DNA from: a virus
DNA: 37,332 bases
Reading direction: 5' to 3' (one strand)
IMG/VR virus record: IMGVR_UViG_3300031857_000579
Coordinates: 1 to 37,332 of that record
Shown here: piece after piece, positions 24,928 through 32,877 of the stretch
Position numbering within the stretch: position 1 is the stretch's first letter
Layout: each line of letters opens with the position of its first letter
Notes under the pieces: model-generated
The model's database searches: none
Told to the model about the DNA's origin: nothing
What the model saw: only the letters and a program-made list of their open reading frames with translations
Position numbers and translations under genes: made by a program

Positions 24928-26106
24928 TTACATTGATGCGATTATGAATGCCAGCAATTCTTCATACCGGACACCCAAGCGGGTAACTTCTGTTGCGCCT
25001 TCGGGGCAAACATTACTGGTTGTTGATTCAGACGACACTTTTTGTCCATCTTTTTCAAACCAAGTATCAGAACAGAACATTGCGTATTGTTCAGCGTTTA
25101 AGCCTTCAGCTTCAAATGCGGCCTTAACATCTTGAGCAATAACGCCCCAATGAATTCGTGCAGCGTTGCCTTTTTCGGCAATTGAATCATTAAATTTAAA
25201 CTTTTTGATGCCAGCTTTAATGCGTTGAGCCACACGTTTTTCAGCATCATCAATTGAACCAATAATTGTTTTGGTTGTGCCGTCAGATGTGTTAATTAAA
25301 GCTGTTGCAGAATAAATAACAGACCATCTGAAGGATGCTGTACCGCATGAATAAGCATTATCTGCGCCGGGTCTAAAGTGTCCAGCGCCTTCAACGTATG
25401 CCGCTGTATAACTTGCACCACCACCCGCTGCATTTACGCCTAAAGCAAGACCAGCGGTTGAGTTGCCAGTAGCTTCTGAAACGACTCTAACGTATGCTTC
25501 ACTTGTTCCGCTAAAAGTGTTTGCAGTTTGAAACACCCATCCAGCATATTGTCCAGCGCCCGCCCCGTTATTTCTAATACGAGCATTTACGTTGCCTGAA
25601 AATTGCAGATCGTTAATGTTTGACGGTGAGCTAGTGCCAATACCTAGTCGATTATTAGTGTTGTCCCAAAAGAAATTTGATGATTGGGACAATGATCCAA
25701 ACAAAACTTGCCCTGCGGTAAAACTGGTAACACCAGTACCGCCGTTTGCGACAGGCAAAGTGCCGCTAACGTGAGTCGTCAAACCAATCTTGCCCCATAA
25801 GGGAGCTGTGTTAATACCACCAGAGATCAAAGCATTTCCGGTTGCAACGTCGGCCAACTTTGACAGCGCAGTGGTTGTGCTGGCATACAGCAGATCGCCG
25901 ACAGCGTAAGAAGACTGGCCTGTGCCGCCGCTGGTTGCAGGCAAAGCAGTGGTTAACGCTAGCGATGCTGCACTAACTGCACGGCCTGCGGTCAAATCAG
26001 ATACTGCAACTTTGACAGTCGAGCCAGATTGAACAATTGGCAGAACTTCTGACCCCGCTAAAGGGGTTGTTGCGCTGGTTAGTGCGGAAATTTTTGTGTT
26101 TGCCAT
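24928..26106 (-). CDS. Tail fibre with C-terminal S74-type chaperone domain
   Basis: A 392-residue fibre protein. The N-terminus (ANTKISALTSATTPLAGSEV) is a common phage fibre adaptor start, followed by Gly/Thr/Ser repeats (ATSGGTGQSSYAVGDLLYAS; GTLPVANGGTGVTSFTAGQV). The C-terminus from about residue 270 resembles the intramolecular chaperone of endosialidase: S274-D275 in INTSDGTTK at the self-cleavage position, GVIAQDVKAAFEAEG, and YEELLAFIIAS at the end. The domain folds the trimer and may cleave itself off. It lies beside the tailspike gene in the host-recognition block. Confidence 0.75.
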   Translation of the reverse strand: MANTKISALTSATTPLAGSEVLPIVQSGSTVKVAVSDLTAGRAVSAASLALTTALPATSGGTGQSSYAVGDLLYASTTTALSKLADVATGNALISGGINTAPLWGKIGLTTHVSGTLPVANGGTGVTSFTAGQVLFGSLSQSSNFFWDNTNNRLGIGTSSPSNINDLQFSGNVNARIRNNGAGAGQYAGWVFQTANTFSGTSEAYVRVVSEATGNSTAGLALGVNAAGGGASYTAAYVEGAGHFRPGADNAYSCGTASFRWSVIYSATALINTSDGTTKTIIGSIDDAEKRVAQRIKAGIKKFKFNDSIAEKGNAARIHWGVIAQDVKAAFEAEGLNAEQYAMFCSDTWFEKDGQKVSSESTTSNVCPEGATEVTRLGVRYEELLAFIIASM

Positions 26107-26117
26107 GATTGTTTCAC

Positions 26118-26828
26118 TTAGTTAAACAGAACTTCAATGCTTGAAGTAGTAGGCGGTGCTGTCGAGAAAGTTAGCGTTGTGCCACTTATTGTATAAGTGT
26201 TTTTCTGCTGGTACGAACCGTTAATAAACACGAATGTTGAGTTCTCATTAAACGGTGCAGACGTTAGTGTAAACACAGTAGTTGTGCCGTCGCCTGTGAA
26301 ATCATTTAGGTTAACGTCCTGCACCGTTGGAAGATACATCACTTCAATTGTTGAAGTTGTAGGCGGTGCTTGGGAGAACAACAAAGTTGACCCGCTGAGA
26401 GAATAAGTGTCTTTGTTTTGATAAACGCCATTGACGTATACAAACGTGACATTTTCACTGTAAGGCGCGGTAGTCAACGCAAACGATTGGGTAACGCCGT
26501 TTCCAGTAAAGTTATCAATCGTAAAGACCAACGGCCCAGAATTGTTGATGTTGTCCCATGTGGCGATCAAAACATCATTTGAGTCTTTTAATACAAACTT
26601 ATAGGCGTTTGCGGTAATCCAAATTTCACCGCCTTCTGATACACGGCCTGCCGCATCCAAAATAATTGGATTAGTGCGTGCAACATTTCCTCTGTATGTG
26701 GTGTAAGTAGTTTGGGGGGTTGTTGTGCCAGCCGCATAGGTGTACAACTTGCCGCCAGTCAGAACTGAGCCGGTGTTGGTAAAGAACTGGGCCGCAGCGC
26801 CGCCCACAGGGGAGAGAAAGACGGCCAT
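26118..26828 (-). CDS. Fibre/tailspike head-binding-type protein with tandem beta repeat
   Basis: A 236-residue protein. Residues 1-100 (TGGKLYTYAAGTTTPQ, NPIILDAAGRVSEGGEIW, YKFVLKDSNDV) match the N-terminal anchor domain of many phage tailspikes. Two copies of a roughly 65-residue unit follow, each running from an FTG(N/D)G start through TFV(Y/F)(V/I)NG to APPTTS(T/S)IEV. The units are also similar at DNA level, indicating a recent duplication. There is no enzymatic domain, so it could be an adaptor carrying other receptor-binding proteins. Confidence 0.7.
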   Translation of the reverse strand: MAVFLSPVGGAAAQFFTNTGSVLTGGKLYTYAAGTTTPQTTYTTYRGNVARTNPIILDAAGRVSEGGEIWITANAYKFVLKDSNDVLIATWDNINNSGPLVFTIDNFTGNGVTQSFALTTAPYSENVTFVYVNGVYQNKDTYSLSGSTLLFSQAPPTTSTIEVMYLPTVQDVNLNDFTGDGTTTVFTLTSAPFNENSTFVFINGSYQQKNTYTISGTTLTFSTAPPTTSSIEVLFN

Positions 26829-26837
26829 AGTTAACCT

Positions 26838-27107
26838 TTATTCGTATGCAACTGTGAACGATGCAGAAGAACCCGCCAAAACGATGTACAAACCTTTATT
26901 GAAGTACAAACCGGCGGGGATGTTCACATAAGTCGTGCCTGCGGTCACGGAAAATGTATCTGCAATTTTAGGATCGCTAGTGCTGTTAGCACCTGAGTCA
27001 TAAATTGTCAAAGTACCGCTTGAAGATGCTGTCACAAAAATGCCGAACAACTTGCCAGCACCAACTTTAATTTGTGTGGTTGCTGCGGTTTGGGTGTAAT
27101 TAGCCAT
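26838..27107 (-). CDS. Small beta-rich virion protein
   Basis: An 89-residue protein of alternating short strands (TQIKVGAGKLFGIFVTA, GTLTIYDSG, GTTYVNIPAGLYFNKGLYIV) without Cys or membrane segments. It resembles small proteins encoded in fibre clusters, and could be a fibre accessory or capsid-surface protein. It is the first gene after the DUF5856-like gene. No function can be assigned. Confidence 0.55.
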   Translation of the reverse strand: MANYTQTAATTQIKVGAGKLFGIFVTASSSGTLTIYDSGANSTSDPKIADTFSVTAGTTYVNIPAGLYFNKGLYIVLAGSSASFTVAYE

Positions 27108-27116
27108 GATGCTTCC

Positions 27117-27479
27117 TTATGCCAAGAATTTGAGCTTGTAGAGCGTGCGAAGATAGATCTCAACGATATTATCTATCAATTGCTGGAGCGATGAGTCAGA
27201 TTTATCACACACATCGTAACGAGCAGCTTCGATTTCGGCAAGCGAATCTTGCAAAAATTCAATTACATTGGCCGTCTTTTTGGCCGAATGTAGAGTAATG
27301 GGGCCAATTAAACCGTACCGGCCTTGGTAGGCTTCGGCAAAATCGTCAGCCGCGCCGATGATGCGGTCATAAAAGATGTTGAGCGCCACATGCTTGCTGT
27401 AACTGCGGGTGTTCAAATGAACACTGTGCGTGACATCACGGGCTAGGAATAAGATTCCGATAAAGTCTGCGGCTTTCAT
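27117..27479 (-). CDS. DUF5856-like helical protein
   Basis: A 120-residue mostly helical protein. The segments HSVHLNTRSYSKHVALNIFYD (split: HSVHLNTRSYSK plus HVALNIFYD), DDFAEAYQGRYG and a long C-terminal helix recall DUF5856, a family of phage proteins with a Dps/ferritin-like helical pattern (His and Glu/Asp on paired helices). Possible metal ligands are in the first helix and in ADDFAEAYQG. The role in the virion or host is unknown. Its ATG overlaps the portal stop by 4 bases, so it is probably translated at similar levels. Confidence 0.6.
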   Translation of the reverse strand: MKAADFIGILFLARDVTHSVHLNTRSYSKHVALNIFYDRIIGAADDFAEAYQGRYGLIGPITLHSAKKTANVIEFLQDSLAEIEAARYDVCDKSDSSLQQLIDNIVEIYLRTLYKLKFLA

Positions 27480-29671
27480 TGTGGCATTCCTTGTGGAGGC
27501 ATCATTTGTTCGGGAGGCATCATTTCTTGTTCCATGGGCATGGGTTCCTCACGCATCTCAGGCATTTGGTTGATCATGCTCTGCGACTCCATAGCCGCAG
27601 CAACAACACCCATGGCGATGTCTTGGATTTGTTCTTCAGTCATACCGGCTTGCACCGCAGCAATCCGCTTGGTTTCGGCATCATACAGTTTGATCTGAGC
27701 CTCAAAATCCTTGCGCTCCAAGTCTTGCATCTCAATTGATTTGCCGACATTCTGGATCATTTGGTGCATTTGCTCCATTTCAGCGCCCATGGCCTGAATC
27801 TGTTGCTGCGCCGCCTGCAATGCTGGATCTTCGTCACCGTCTGACAAGAACTTAGGATCAATGGTCTTGGCAAAGCGCTTGGACATTTCCTGTGCGCCAG
27901 GCCAGTCCATGTTCTTCACAAACAAGTCACCAGCAACAGTCCAAAGCTGGGGATTACCCTGTAACAGTTGAGCCATGGCTTCTAACGCCTCTTGGCGCTT
28001 GGTTGCGTAGCCTGGGCCAGTTGTAGCCACCACATCGTACTTACCAACACCGGGGTTGTAGATCTTTTCGATCACAATACCCTGCTCATTGACAATCTTG
28101 TTGACGGGTTGCGGCTGGTCAGGATTGATCTTGACCATCTTAGTCTCGCCGTCTTCACCAATGATGCGAGCAATGCGCTGGGTGTCGTAAATCTTGGGGA
28201 TCAAGTCCACCAACTGACGAGCCACATGGCGCACGGCACGGGTTAGGTTGTCGCCATAATGGAAAGTACCTACATCACCCTCACGCTGGCGAGCCAGAAT
28301 GGCTTTACCAGAGCGCTCGTTGCTTCCCATGCCAAGAGAAGCGTTATATTGACCAGTTGTGGACTTAATGTCCTCAGATGCGCCTGCCTTGGCCTGCAAT
28401 AGGCCGCTAGAGGCCATTGGCGGCTGTGCCCGCTGGGGTAGTGGCAGAACTGCGCCTTGGCCGTCTGTAACGTCAGGATTTACTTCAAGGTATGGCCAGT
28501 TGTTTGTGTTGGCTGTCTTCCACTTGTCCTCGTAGCCCTCGAACTGGCCACCGTAGCCAATGAACGGAGCTTTGGGGGCCAGCGCCAGCATCTCAGCTTC
28601 TTGGCTGACCCAGTAGTTGTACATGCGCTGGGCATCTTTGGCGTTTCTAACAAGGCCAGAGATGTAAATACGGCCATCAACCTCGAACTCGTTACCAACA
28701 ACACGGATCACAGGAATCCATTTGCCAGCCCATTCTTTTTGTTCAAGGATTTCGTAGCCGTTGATCTTGCAGTACATCACCCGTGGGCGCTCAGACATGC
28801 GTGATTTGACAGGCTTGCCAAACATGTCCTTGAGCATCTTGTCCTCTGGCGTGCCTTCAAAGGCCGACTGGTTGCCGGGGTACAAATTCAGCTTAGTCTT
28901 GTCGTAGTCAATGTAGTAATAACTAGCAATACGCACAGTGTCTTCATTGAGCCAGTTGCTGATCGACTGATCACCTACGCCAAGGGATTGGAGCGTAGAG
29001 ATAGGCGCAGCATCTGGGTACTGGCGCTCATATTCTGCTTTTGTGAGGTCTTCGGTAATAAAGCAATACTTGGCATCCGCGCCTGTTGGGTCTTGGATCA
29101 AGGGATCCATGTAGACCGAGAAGGAATTGCGGATGCGGCCAATCTTGATGTCCTGATCGAATGTGTTCTCGTCACAGTACTCGGTCATCAGGGTGATGTA
29201 ACCTTCGCCGTAGGACACCTGATTCTCGCAGGCCGTGTCGTATGCCACGTCAGCGTCAGAGATGTACTCAATGTGGCGAATCATGCCGTTGAAAATCTCA
29301 GCCACTTCCACGTCAGCGTTGTCATCAACTGGGATGACCTTAGCGCCTGGGCGGTTCTGACGCATGTCATTCGTTACTTGACGAACGTGTTGCGGCAGTT
29401 TGTTGATTGTCAGTGTCGGGCGTGCGTTGATCGTCTGACCCTGCACCGCACCGCGAGTGGCCAAAACGTCAGCAGGCCACTGCCAGTGGTTGTCAGGTGA
29501 TCCGGCATAAAAGCGCAGATCGTCAATTTCGTCTTCACGGCTTTCGGCCAGTGCGGAGACGGCCATGTCCAACCGAGCGCGGGCGGTTGTCAGAATGTCT
29601 GAATCAGACTTTGGTGGTTTGCCGCCAGCAGCTACGTTAGCCGCTGCGACTATTCCGGTTGGATCATTCAT
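27476..29671 (-). CDS. Portal protein, P22 gp1-like
   Basis: A 731-residue portal, nearly the same length as P22 gp1 (725). Typical features are the N-terminal helical region (DDLRFYAGSPDNHWQWP), the block RPTLTINKLPQHVRQVTND with RQNRP, YGEGYITLMTEYCDE, and the tunnel-loop region around ERSGKAILARQREG. The C-terminus is Gln/Met-rich and helical (barrel-like), with a Pro/Met/Glu tail. It forms the dodecameric DNA gate at one capsid vertex. It overlaps by 4 bases with both neighbours. Confidence 0.88.
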   Translation of the reverse strand: MNDPTGIVAAANVAAGGKPPKSDSDILTTARARLDMAVSALAESREDEIDDLRFYAGSPDNHWQWPADVLATRGAVQGQTINARPTLTINKLPQHVRQVTNDMRQNRPGAKVIPVDDNADVEVAEIFNGMIRHIEYISDADVAYDTACENQVSYGEGYITLMTEYCDENTFDQDIKIGRIRNSFSVYMDPLIQDPTGADAKYCFITEDLTKAEYERQYPDAAPISTLQSLGVGDQSISNWLNEDTVRIASYYYIDYDKTKLNLYPGNQSAFEGTPEDKMLKDMFGKPVKSRMSERPRVMYCKINGYEILEQKEWAGKWIPVIRVVGNEFEVDGRIYISGLVRNAKDAQRMYNYWVSQEAEMLALAPKAPFIGYGGQFEGYEDKWKTANTNNWPYLEVNPDVTDGQGAVLPLPQRAQPPMASSGLLQAKAGASEDIKSTTGQYNASLGMGSNERSGKAILARQREGDVGTFHYGDNLTRAVRHVARQLVDLIPKIYDTQRIARIIGEDGETKMVKINPDQPQPVNKIVNEQGIVIEKIYNPGVGKYDVVATTGPGYATKRQEALEAMAQLLQGNPQLWTVAGDLFVKNMDWPGAQEMSKRFAKTIDPKFLSDGDEDPALQAAQQQIQAMGAEMEQMHQMIQNVGKSIEMQDLERKDFEAQIKLYDAETKRIAAVQAGMTEEQIQDIAMGVVAAAMESQSMINQMPEMREEPMPMEQEMMPPEQMMPPQGMPQ

Positions 29672-29901
29672 TCCAAAACCCCTAAAATATGAGGCTCACG
29701 CATGACGACATACTCTTTGCCATCTTGCTTAAATTCTTGCCCTACATCGAAGTATACATGGTCACCAACTTTGATGTCTAGGCATTTTGGCCCAATTGCA
29801 ACAGCAATGCCAGTACCTAGCTTCTCAGTCTGAGGCAATACGAACAAGGGGTGCTTCTCAACATCGCGCTCAATGATGATGCAGTCTTGCAGTGCTTTCA
29901 T
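29668..29901 (-). CDS. GroES-like co-chaperonin
   Basis: A 77-residue Cpn10-fold protein. It aligns by eye with GroES: MKALQDCIIIERD for the first strand, then the mobile loop in which FVL takes the place of the GroEL-binding IVL tripeptide, GTGIAVAIGPKC, IKVGDHVYFDVG and the final strand ILGVLE. It is shorter than GroES (97), lacking much of the roof hairpin. By analogy with T4 gp31 it could redirect host GroEL to fold the coat protein. It sits between the packaging genes and the portal, with 4-base overlaps on both sides. Confidence 0.75.
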   Translation of the reverse strand: MKALQDCIIIERDVEKHPLFVLPQTEKLGTGIAVAIGPKCLDIKVGDHVYFDVGQEFKQDGKEYVVMREPHILGVLE

Positions 29902-30035
29902 TTCTTTTTCTTTTCTGCCGCACGTTTAACAGAATACGCAATTGCCACGGCTTGCTTGACTGGTTTGCCAGCTTGCACTTCAGCTTTGACGTTCTTGCGG
30001 AAGGCTTCGGGTGATTTTGATTTGACAAGTGGCAT
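29898..30035 (-). CDS. Tiny basic protein (45 aa)
   Basis: A 45-residue, Lys-rich protein: MPLVKSKSPEAFRKNV, then EVQAGKPVKQAVAIAYSVKR and a KKKK tail. Short proteins with this K-x-KQAVAIAYSVKR pattern are common in phage late operons between terminase and portal. They look like nucleic-acid-binding or assembly factors, but have no established function. The start overlaps the preceding stop as TAATG and the end overlaps the GroES-like gene by 4 bases, strong evidence that it is translated. Confidence 0.75.
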   Translation of the reverse strand: MPLVKSKSPEAFRKNVKAEVQAGKPVKQAVAIAYSVKRAAEKKKK

Positions 30036-30187
30036 TATTTCTTCTTTGCAGTTTTGGCAGATTCTTTGAACGCTTTGGCCGTTGGTGCGCCTTTGTCGCC
30101 TGGCTGGCGCATTTTCTCTTTGCTGCCAGCGGCGATGCGTGCCTGTTTTGCGTGAATGTTGGCGTAAAGCCCAGGTTTGGTAGCCAT
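30035..30187 (-). CDS. Tiny basic protein (50 aa)
   Basis: A 50-residue basic protein beginning MATKPGLYANIHAKQARIAA, with KMRQPGDKGAPTAKAF and a KTAKKK tail. The GLYANIHAK-x-RIAAGS-x-KMR pattern is widespread in tailed phages downstream of terminase. The start overlaps the terminase stop and the stop overlaps the next start, both as TAATG. It may be a DNA-binding or head-assembly factor; the function is unknown. Confidence 0.75.
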   Translation of the reverse strand: MATKPGLYANIHAKQARIAAGSKEKMRQPGDKGAPTAKAFKESAKTAKKK

Positions 30188-31713
30188 TATGATCCCATCC
30201 ATGATGTTGCAACTACACTACGATCTGAATATGTGCGGCGTGGTGCAGTGTCACGCGACTCACGATGTGCTACTGGAAAGGCAAAAGTCACGGCAAGAGC
30301 GTCAGCTGCATCGGGTGAAGCAAGACCTCGTGCTTTCATTTCCTTTTTACCTTCCAAAAAGATAGTACCTGCGGAATTGGGCTTTTTAGTCGGCCCGATG
30401 AGGTCAGCTTTGAGCTGTCTGTCGGTAGGAATCGCGGCTGACCTGAGCCATTCGCGCATCATACCCCACATCTCAGCCCGCTTGTTACCCCACATTATGG
30501 GGTTTTTCGCCTTCCAGCCAAAGTTAACCCCGCGCACTTTGTACCGCTGCTCGGTTAATCTGTCAAGTATCCCGTAGCCAAGGCCACCCTCGTCAATCAC
30601 GGTCAAAACAGGCTTGTACTCCTCGATCGCCTCGATGACGTGGCCGACAACGCTCATGGTGTCCTCACCTTTGTAGCGTTTGATGGCCACCAAGTCACGC
30701 CCTTGGCGCACCACGATGACCGTGCTGTCCATGCCTCCACGAGCTGGGTCAACACCGATGACGATCGGGGCTGTCAGGTCTTTGTACTTAGGCCGTTTGA
30801 ACGCATCCTCGACCACAACGGGCGAGATGAACTGGTCTTCGCCGGCGGCGGGGAACTCGCCGTAGACCTCGATGCGAGCTTGTATGGAGTCTTCGCCGTA
30901 CTCGGCGATGATCTGGTCATAGACGGCTTTGTCTGTACCCTCGACTGTCCTGGCATCGATGATCTCGGTGTCCCAGAAGTCCCGTTTGGCGTTGAAACAC
31001 TCGAAGAAGTACCCGGTGTTACGCCGTGGGTTACTGAACGCGAACCAGTACCTGTCCAAGATCTTTTCGGTAAAGAAGCCAGAAGCAACTGACCAGATCG
31101 TGTCTGGAATACCCGATGCTTCGTCAAAAATCACCATCATCCCATCGTGGTTGTGGACACCGGCATACGAGTCTGGGTTTTCTTCAGACCACAGCTTGCC
31201 CTCAGCAGCCCAGTAACGAGTACCCTTTTTAAGATCACGCTCGACCAGCTCGGTCAACCACTGCGCAGGAACCAGCTTGGTGGCACTCGGCTCCCACCAG
31301 TGCGAGTTGATCGCCATGGTCGCCCACTTGGTCAGCTCACCCCAGGTCACCGTGCGCAGCTGGTTCTCACTGTTAGCCGACACAATGACAGAACTACCTA
31401 TCCGAGTGGTTAGCATCCACAAGATCAGCCAGCTCACCAGTGCTGATTTCCCAATTCCCCGCCCAGACGACACAGCACGTCTAAGTGCATCCATGTCCAT
31501 CTGTCCACGGTTAGCCTTGATGTGATCGGCAATTTTTCTAAGTGTCCTACGCTGCCATGCTCGTGGGCCTTTGAAGTGTTCGAGTGGGGTGTTCTTCTGC
31601 CCCCATGGAAACGCAAAAAGTACAAACGTCTCTGGGTTGTCTGCAATCTGGGAACTCCAGAGCTGGGTCATCAAGACCTGCTCGTCTTGGGGTGAGTAAA
31701 TGGGTTTTTGCAT
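30187..31713 (-). CDS. terL: Terminase large subunit
   Basis: A 508-residue packaging motor. ATPase: Walker A SSGRGIGKSA (82-91), Walker B MVIFDEAS with D197 and E198, and a coupling motif near FAFSNPRRN (224-232). Nuclease: D322 in IGVDPARGG, D374 in TVIDEGGLG, and the C-terminal ASPDAADALA with D468 and D471, together the RNase H-like metal site. It resembles the large terminases of P22/Sf6-type headful packagers. It overlaps TerS by one base. Confidence 0.92.
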   Translation of the reverse strand: MQKPIYSPQDEQVLMTQLWSSQIADNPETFVLFAFPWGQKNTPLEHFKGPRAWQRRTLRKIADHIKANRGQMDMDALRRAVSSGRGIGKSALVSWLILWMLTTRIGSSVIVSANSENQLRTVTWGELTKWATMAINSHWWEPSATKLVPAQWLTELVERDLKKGTRYWAAEGKLWSEENPDSYAGVHNHDGMMVIFDEASGIPDTIWSVASGFFTEKILDRYWFAFSNPRRNTGYFFECFNAKRDFWDTEIIDARTVEGTDKAVYDQIIAEYGEDSIQARIEVYGEFPAAGEDQFISPVVVEDAFKRPKYKDLTAPIVIGVDPARGGMDSTVIVVRQGRDLVAIKRYKGEDTMSVVGHVIEAIEEYKPVLTVIDEGGLGYGILDRLTEQRYKVRGVNFGWKAKNPIMWGNKRAEMWGMMREWLRSAAIPTDRQLKADLIGPTKKPNSAGTIFLEGKKEMKARGLASPDAADALAVTFAFPVAHRESRDTAPRRTYSDRSVVATSWMGS

Positions 31714-32267
31714 CAGTCGCCCTTCACGTCTACATCAATTACCTCAGCCTCGATCACCCTGGCACGAGCCTGCGCCAGCGCATCGGTAATCGAGATCGAT
31801 CCACCCAGCTCGACTGTTTTAGTCTCACCGTATTTTTTGCGATTGTGCGCACCCATGAGCCACTTCCGAGTGTCAATCTTGAGCCTGCTTCTGTTCACAT
31901 CTTCAAGTGTGTCATCCGCATCGGCAATCTCAATGATCTCGCCGGCCATGAACTCGGTGCGCATCTCCTGCGCCTCAGTGAACAACTGGTTCCTCTGCGG
32001 ATCTTTTTTGATCCACCGATAAAAGTCGTTGTAGTCGATGTCCCGCTGATCATCCCGAAGGATCTGGGACAGTGACTGGCCGTGGGCAATTGAGTCGATG
32101 ACTCGCATAAAAATGTGCTCGTACTGAGCCAATGCGAGAGCTTTCACCTCAGGGGGTGATTTGGCAAGCGTGCGAGGGGCAGGGTCTAGCCAGTCTGGTA
32201 TTTCGATTTTGTTATCGCTGGTCAGTGTGACATCTGCGCCTACAGGATCGGGTGTTAATGATTCCAT
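31713..32267 (-). CDS. terS: Terminase small subunit
   Basis: A 184-residue protein that recognises the packaging site and loads TerL. An N-terminal linker is followed by a helical region with an HTH-like stretch (LSQILRDDQRDIDYNDFYRW), oligomerisation helices, and the typical RLKIDTRKWLMG with KYGETK near 130-150. The ATG at 32267 is forced: an in-frame TAG lies five codons upstream and the next Met is over 50 codons in. No Shine-Dalgarno is visible, and the candidate promoter at 32277-32305 would give only a three- to four-base leader, so it may be translated nearly leaderless. First gene of the late region. Confidence 0.82.
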   Translation of the reverse strand: MESLTPDPVGADVTLTSDNKIEIPDWLDPAPRTLAKSPPEVKALALAQYEHIFMRVIDSIAHGQSLSQILRDDQRDIDYNDFYRWIKKDPQRNQLFTEAQEMRTEFMAGEIIEIADADDTLEDVNRSRLKIDTRKWLMGAHNRKKYGETKTVELGGSISITDALAQARARVIEAEVIDVDVKGD

Positions 32268-32276
32268 AGTGCTGTG

Positions 32277-32305
32277 ATGCTATCACGGGATTGGGAAATG
32301 TGCAA
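32277..32305 (-). promoter_or_regulatory. Candidate late promoter with overlapping operator
   Basis: On the minus strand TTGCAC (plus 32300-32305), exactly 17 bases, then an extended -10 TGA-TAGCAT (hexamer plus 32277-32282), followed within ten bases by the TerS ATG. A perfect inverted repeat GTGAT-GCT-ATCAC (32274-32286) covers the -10, a plausible repressor site. ACCCATTGGGT (32321-32331) lies just upstream of the -35. Not tested beyond pattern. Confidence 0.45.
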
Positions 32306-32320
32306 CTGTGGGATAACAGA

Positions 32321-32850
32321 ACCCATTGGGTAACGGGTTAATTTGAAAAAATAAAAAATTGTTCGTGATACCTCCCCGTCTGGGCCACATCGGTCGCCGG
32401 CCCTACCCGGCCCCATCGCGCAACTGGCACGGATCCTGCTTCGCGCAGCCGGCCATCGCGGGCCGCTGGCCATCGCGCCGCCGTGAATCGCTGGCCGCCG
32501 TGGATCCCAGGCGCAGGCCGCCGCCGGTGAATCGATGCGGCCATGTTACCCGCTGGGTGAATCAGTGGCCACAAAACCCAGCGGGTTCGCTGATTCGCTG
32601 GCCATGGGCACGGGAACCCAGCGGGTGAGGGAATCACCCAGCGGGTGCACGGGATCGCGGAAAGCTGGCCAGTGCGTCAATTGTGACATCGCGCAGGCGA
32701 GGGGGCTGATTCATACTTTTTGAAACAGCACAAGAAATCCGGAAATCCTAAAATCCATATCCCTCTGTAAGTCACAACTGACGCACCAGGGAAGCACGGA
32801 AACCCAGAGGGTAGGGAAAGCACCTAGATAAATATTTTCACCCAGTGGGT
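32321..32850. repeat. Seven-copy palindromic motif ACCC-N3-GGGT
   Basis: Copies at 32321-32331 (centre ATT), 32548-32558 (GCT), 32576-32586, 32616-32626 and 32636-32646 (all AGC), 32802-32812 (AGA) and 32840-32850 (AGT). The last three central copies are spaced 40 and 20 bases start to start, close to whole helical turns, and the copy before them is 28 away. The outermost copies sit beside the two divergent promoters. Best explained as operator or iteron sites for a dimeric DNA-binding protein. Confidence 0.6.
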
Positions 32851-32877
32851 TGACAATCGATAATTCTGTGATAACCT
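32850..32877 (+). promoter_or_regulatory. Candidate rightward promoter of the small-gene operon
   Basis: A consensus TTGACA (32850-32855), a 16-base spacer and TG-A-TAACCT (hexamer 32872-32877), about 59 bases before the first gene. The -35 shares its first base with the last copy of the ACCC-N3-GGGT palindrome (32840-32850), so a bound protein would contact or block polymerase. A GATAAT at 32858-32863 is an alternative -10 with a poorer -35. Confidence 0.5.

Noticed and set aside
30036-30212. N-terminal extension of the 45-residue basic protein
   Set aside because: That frame lies inside the 50-residue gene and the terminase end; the TAATG junction at 30035 marks the real start.
31147-31525. 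Plus-strand frames opposite the large terminase
   Set aside because: The terminase motifs are intact on the minus strand; the opposite frames are Arg/Ser/Pro-rich shadows.
32338-32637. Open frames of about 90-99 codons on both strands in the control region
   Set aside because: No ribosome site, Arg/Pro/Trp-rich translations typical of GC-rich non-coding DNA, and repeated palindromes run through them.
32548-32646. CRISPR-like array
   Set aside because: Units are only 11 bases, palindromic, with irregular spacing of 20-40 bases, and no cas genes are present; the Cas4-like protein is a phage DUF2800 nuclease.
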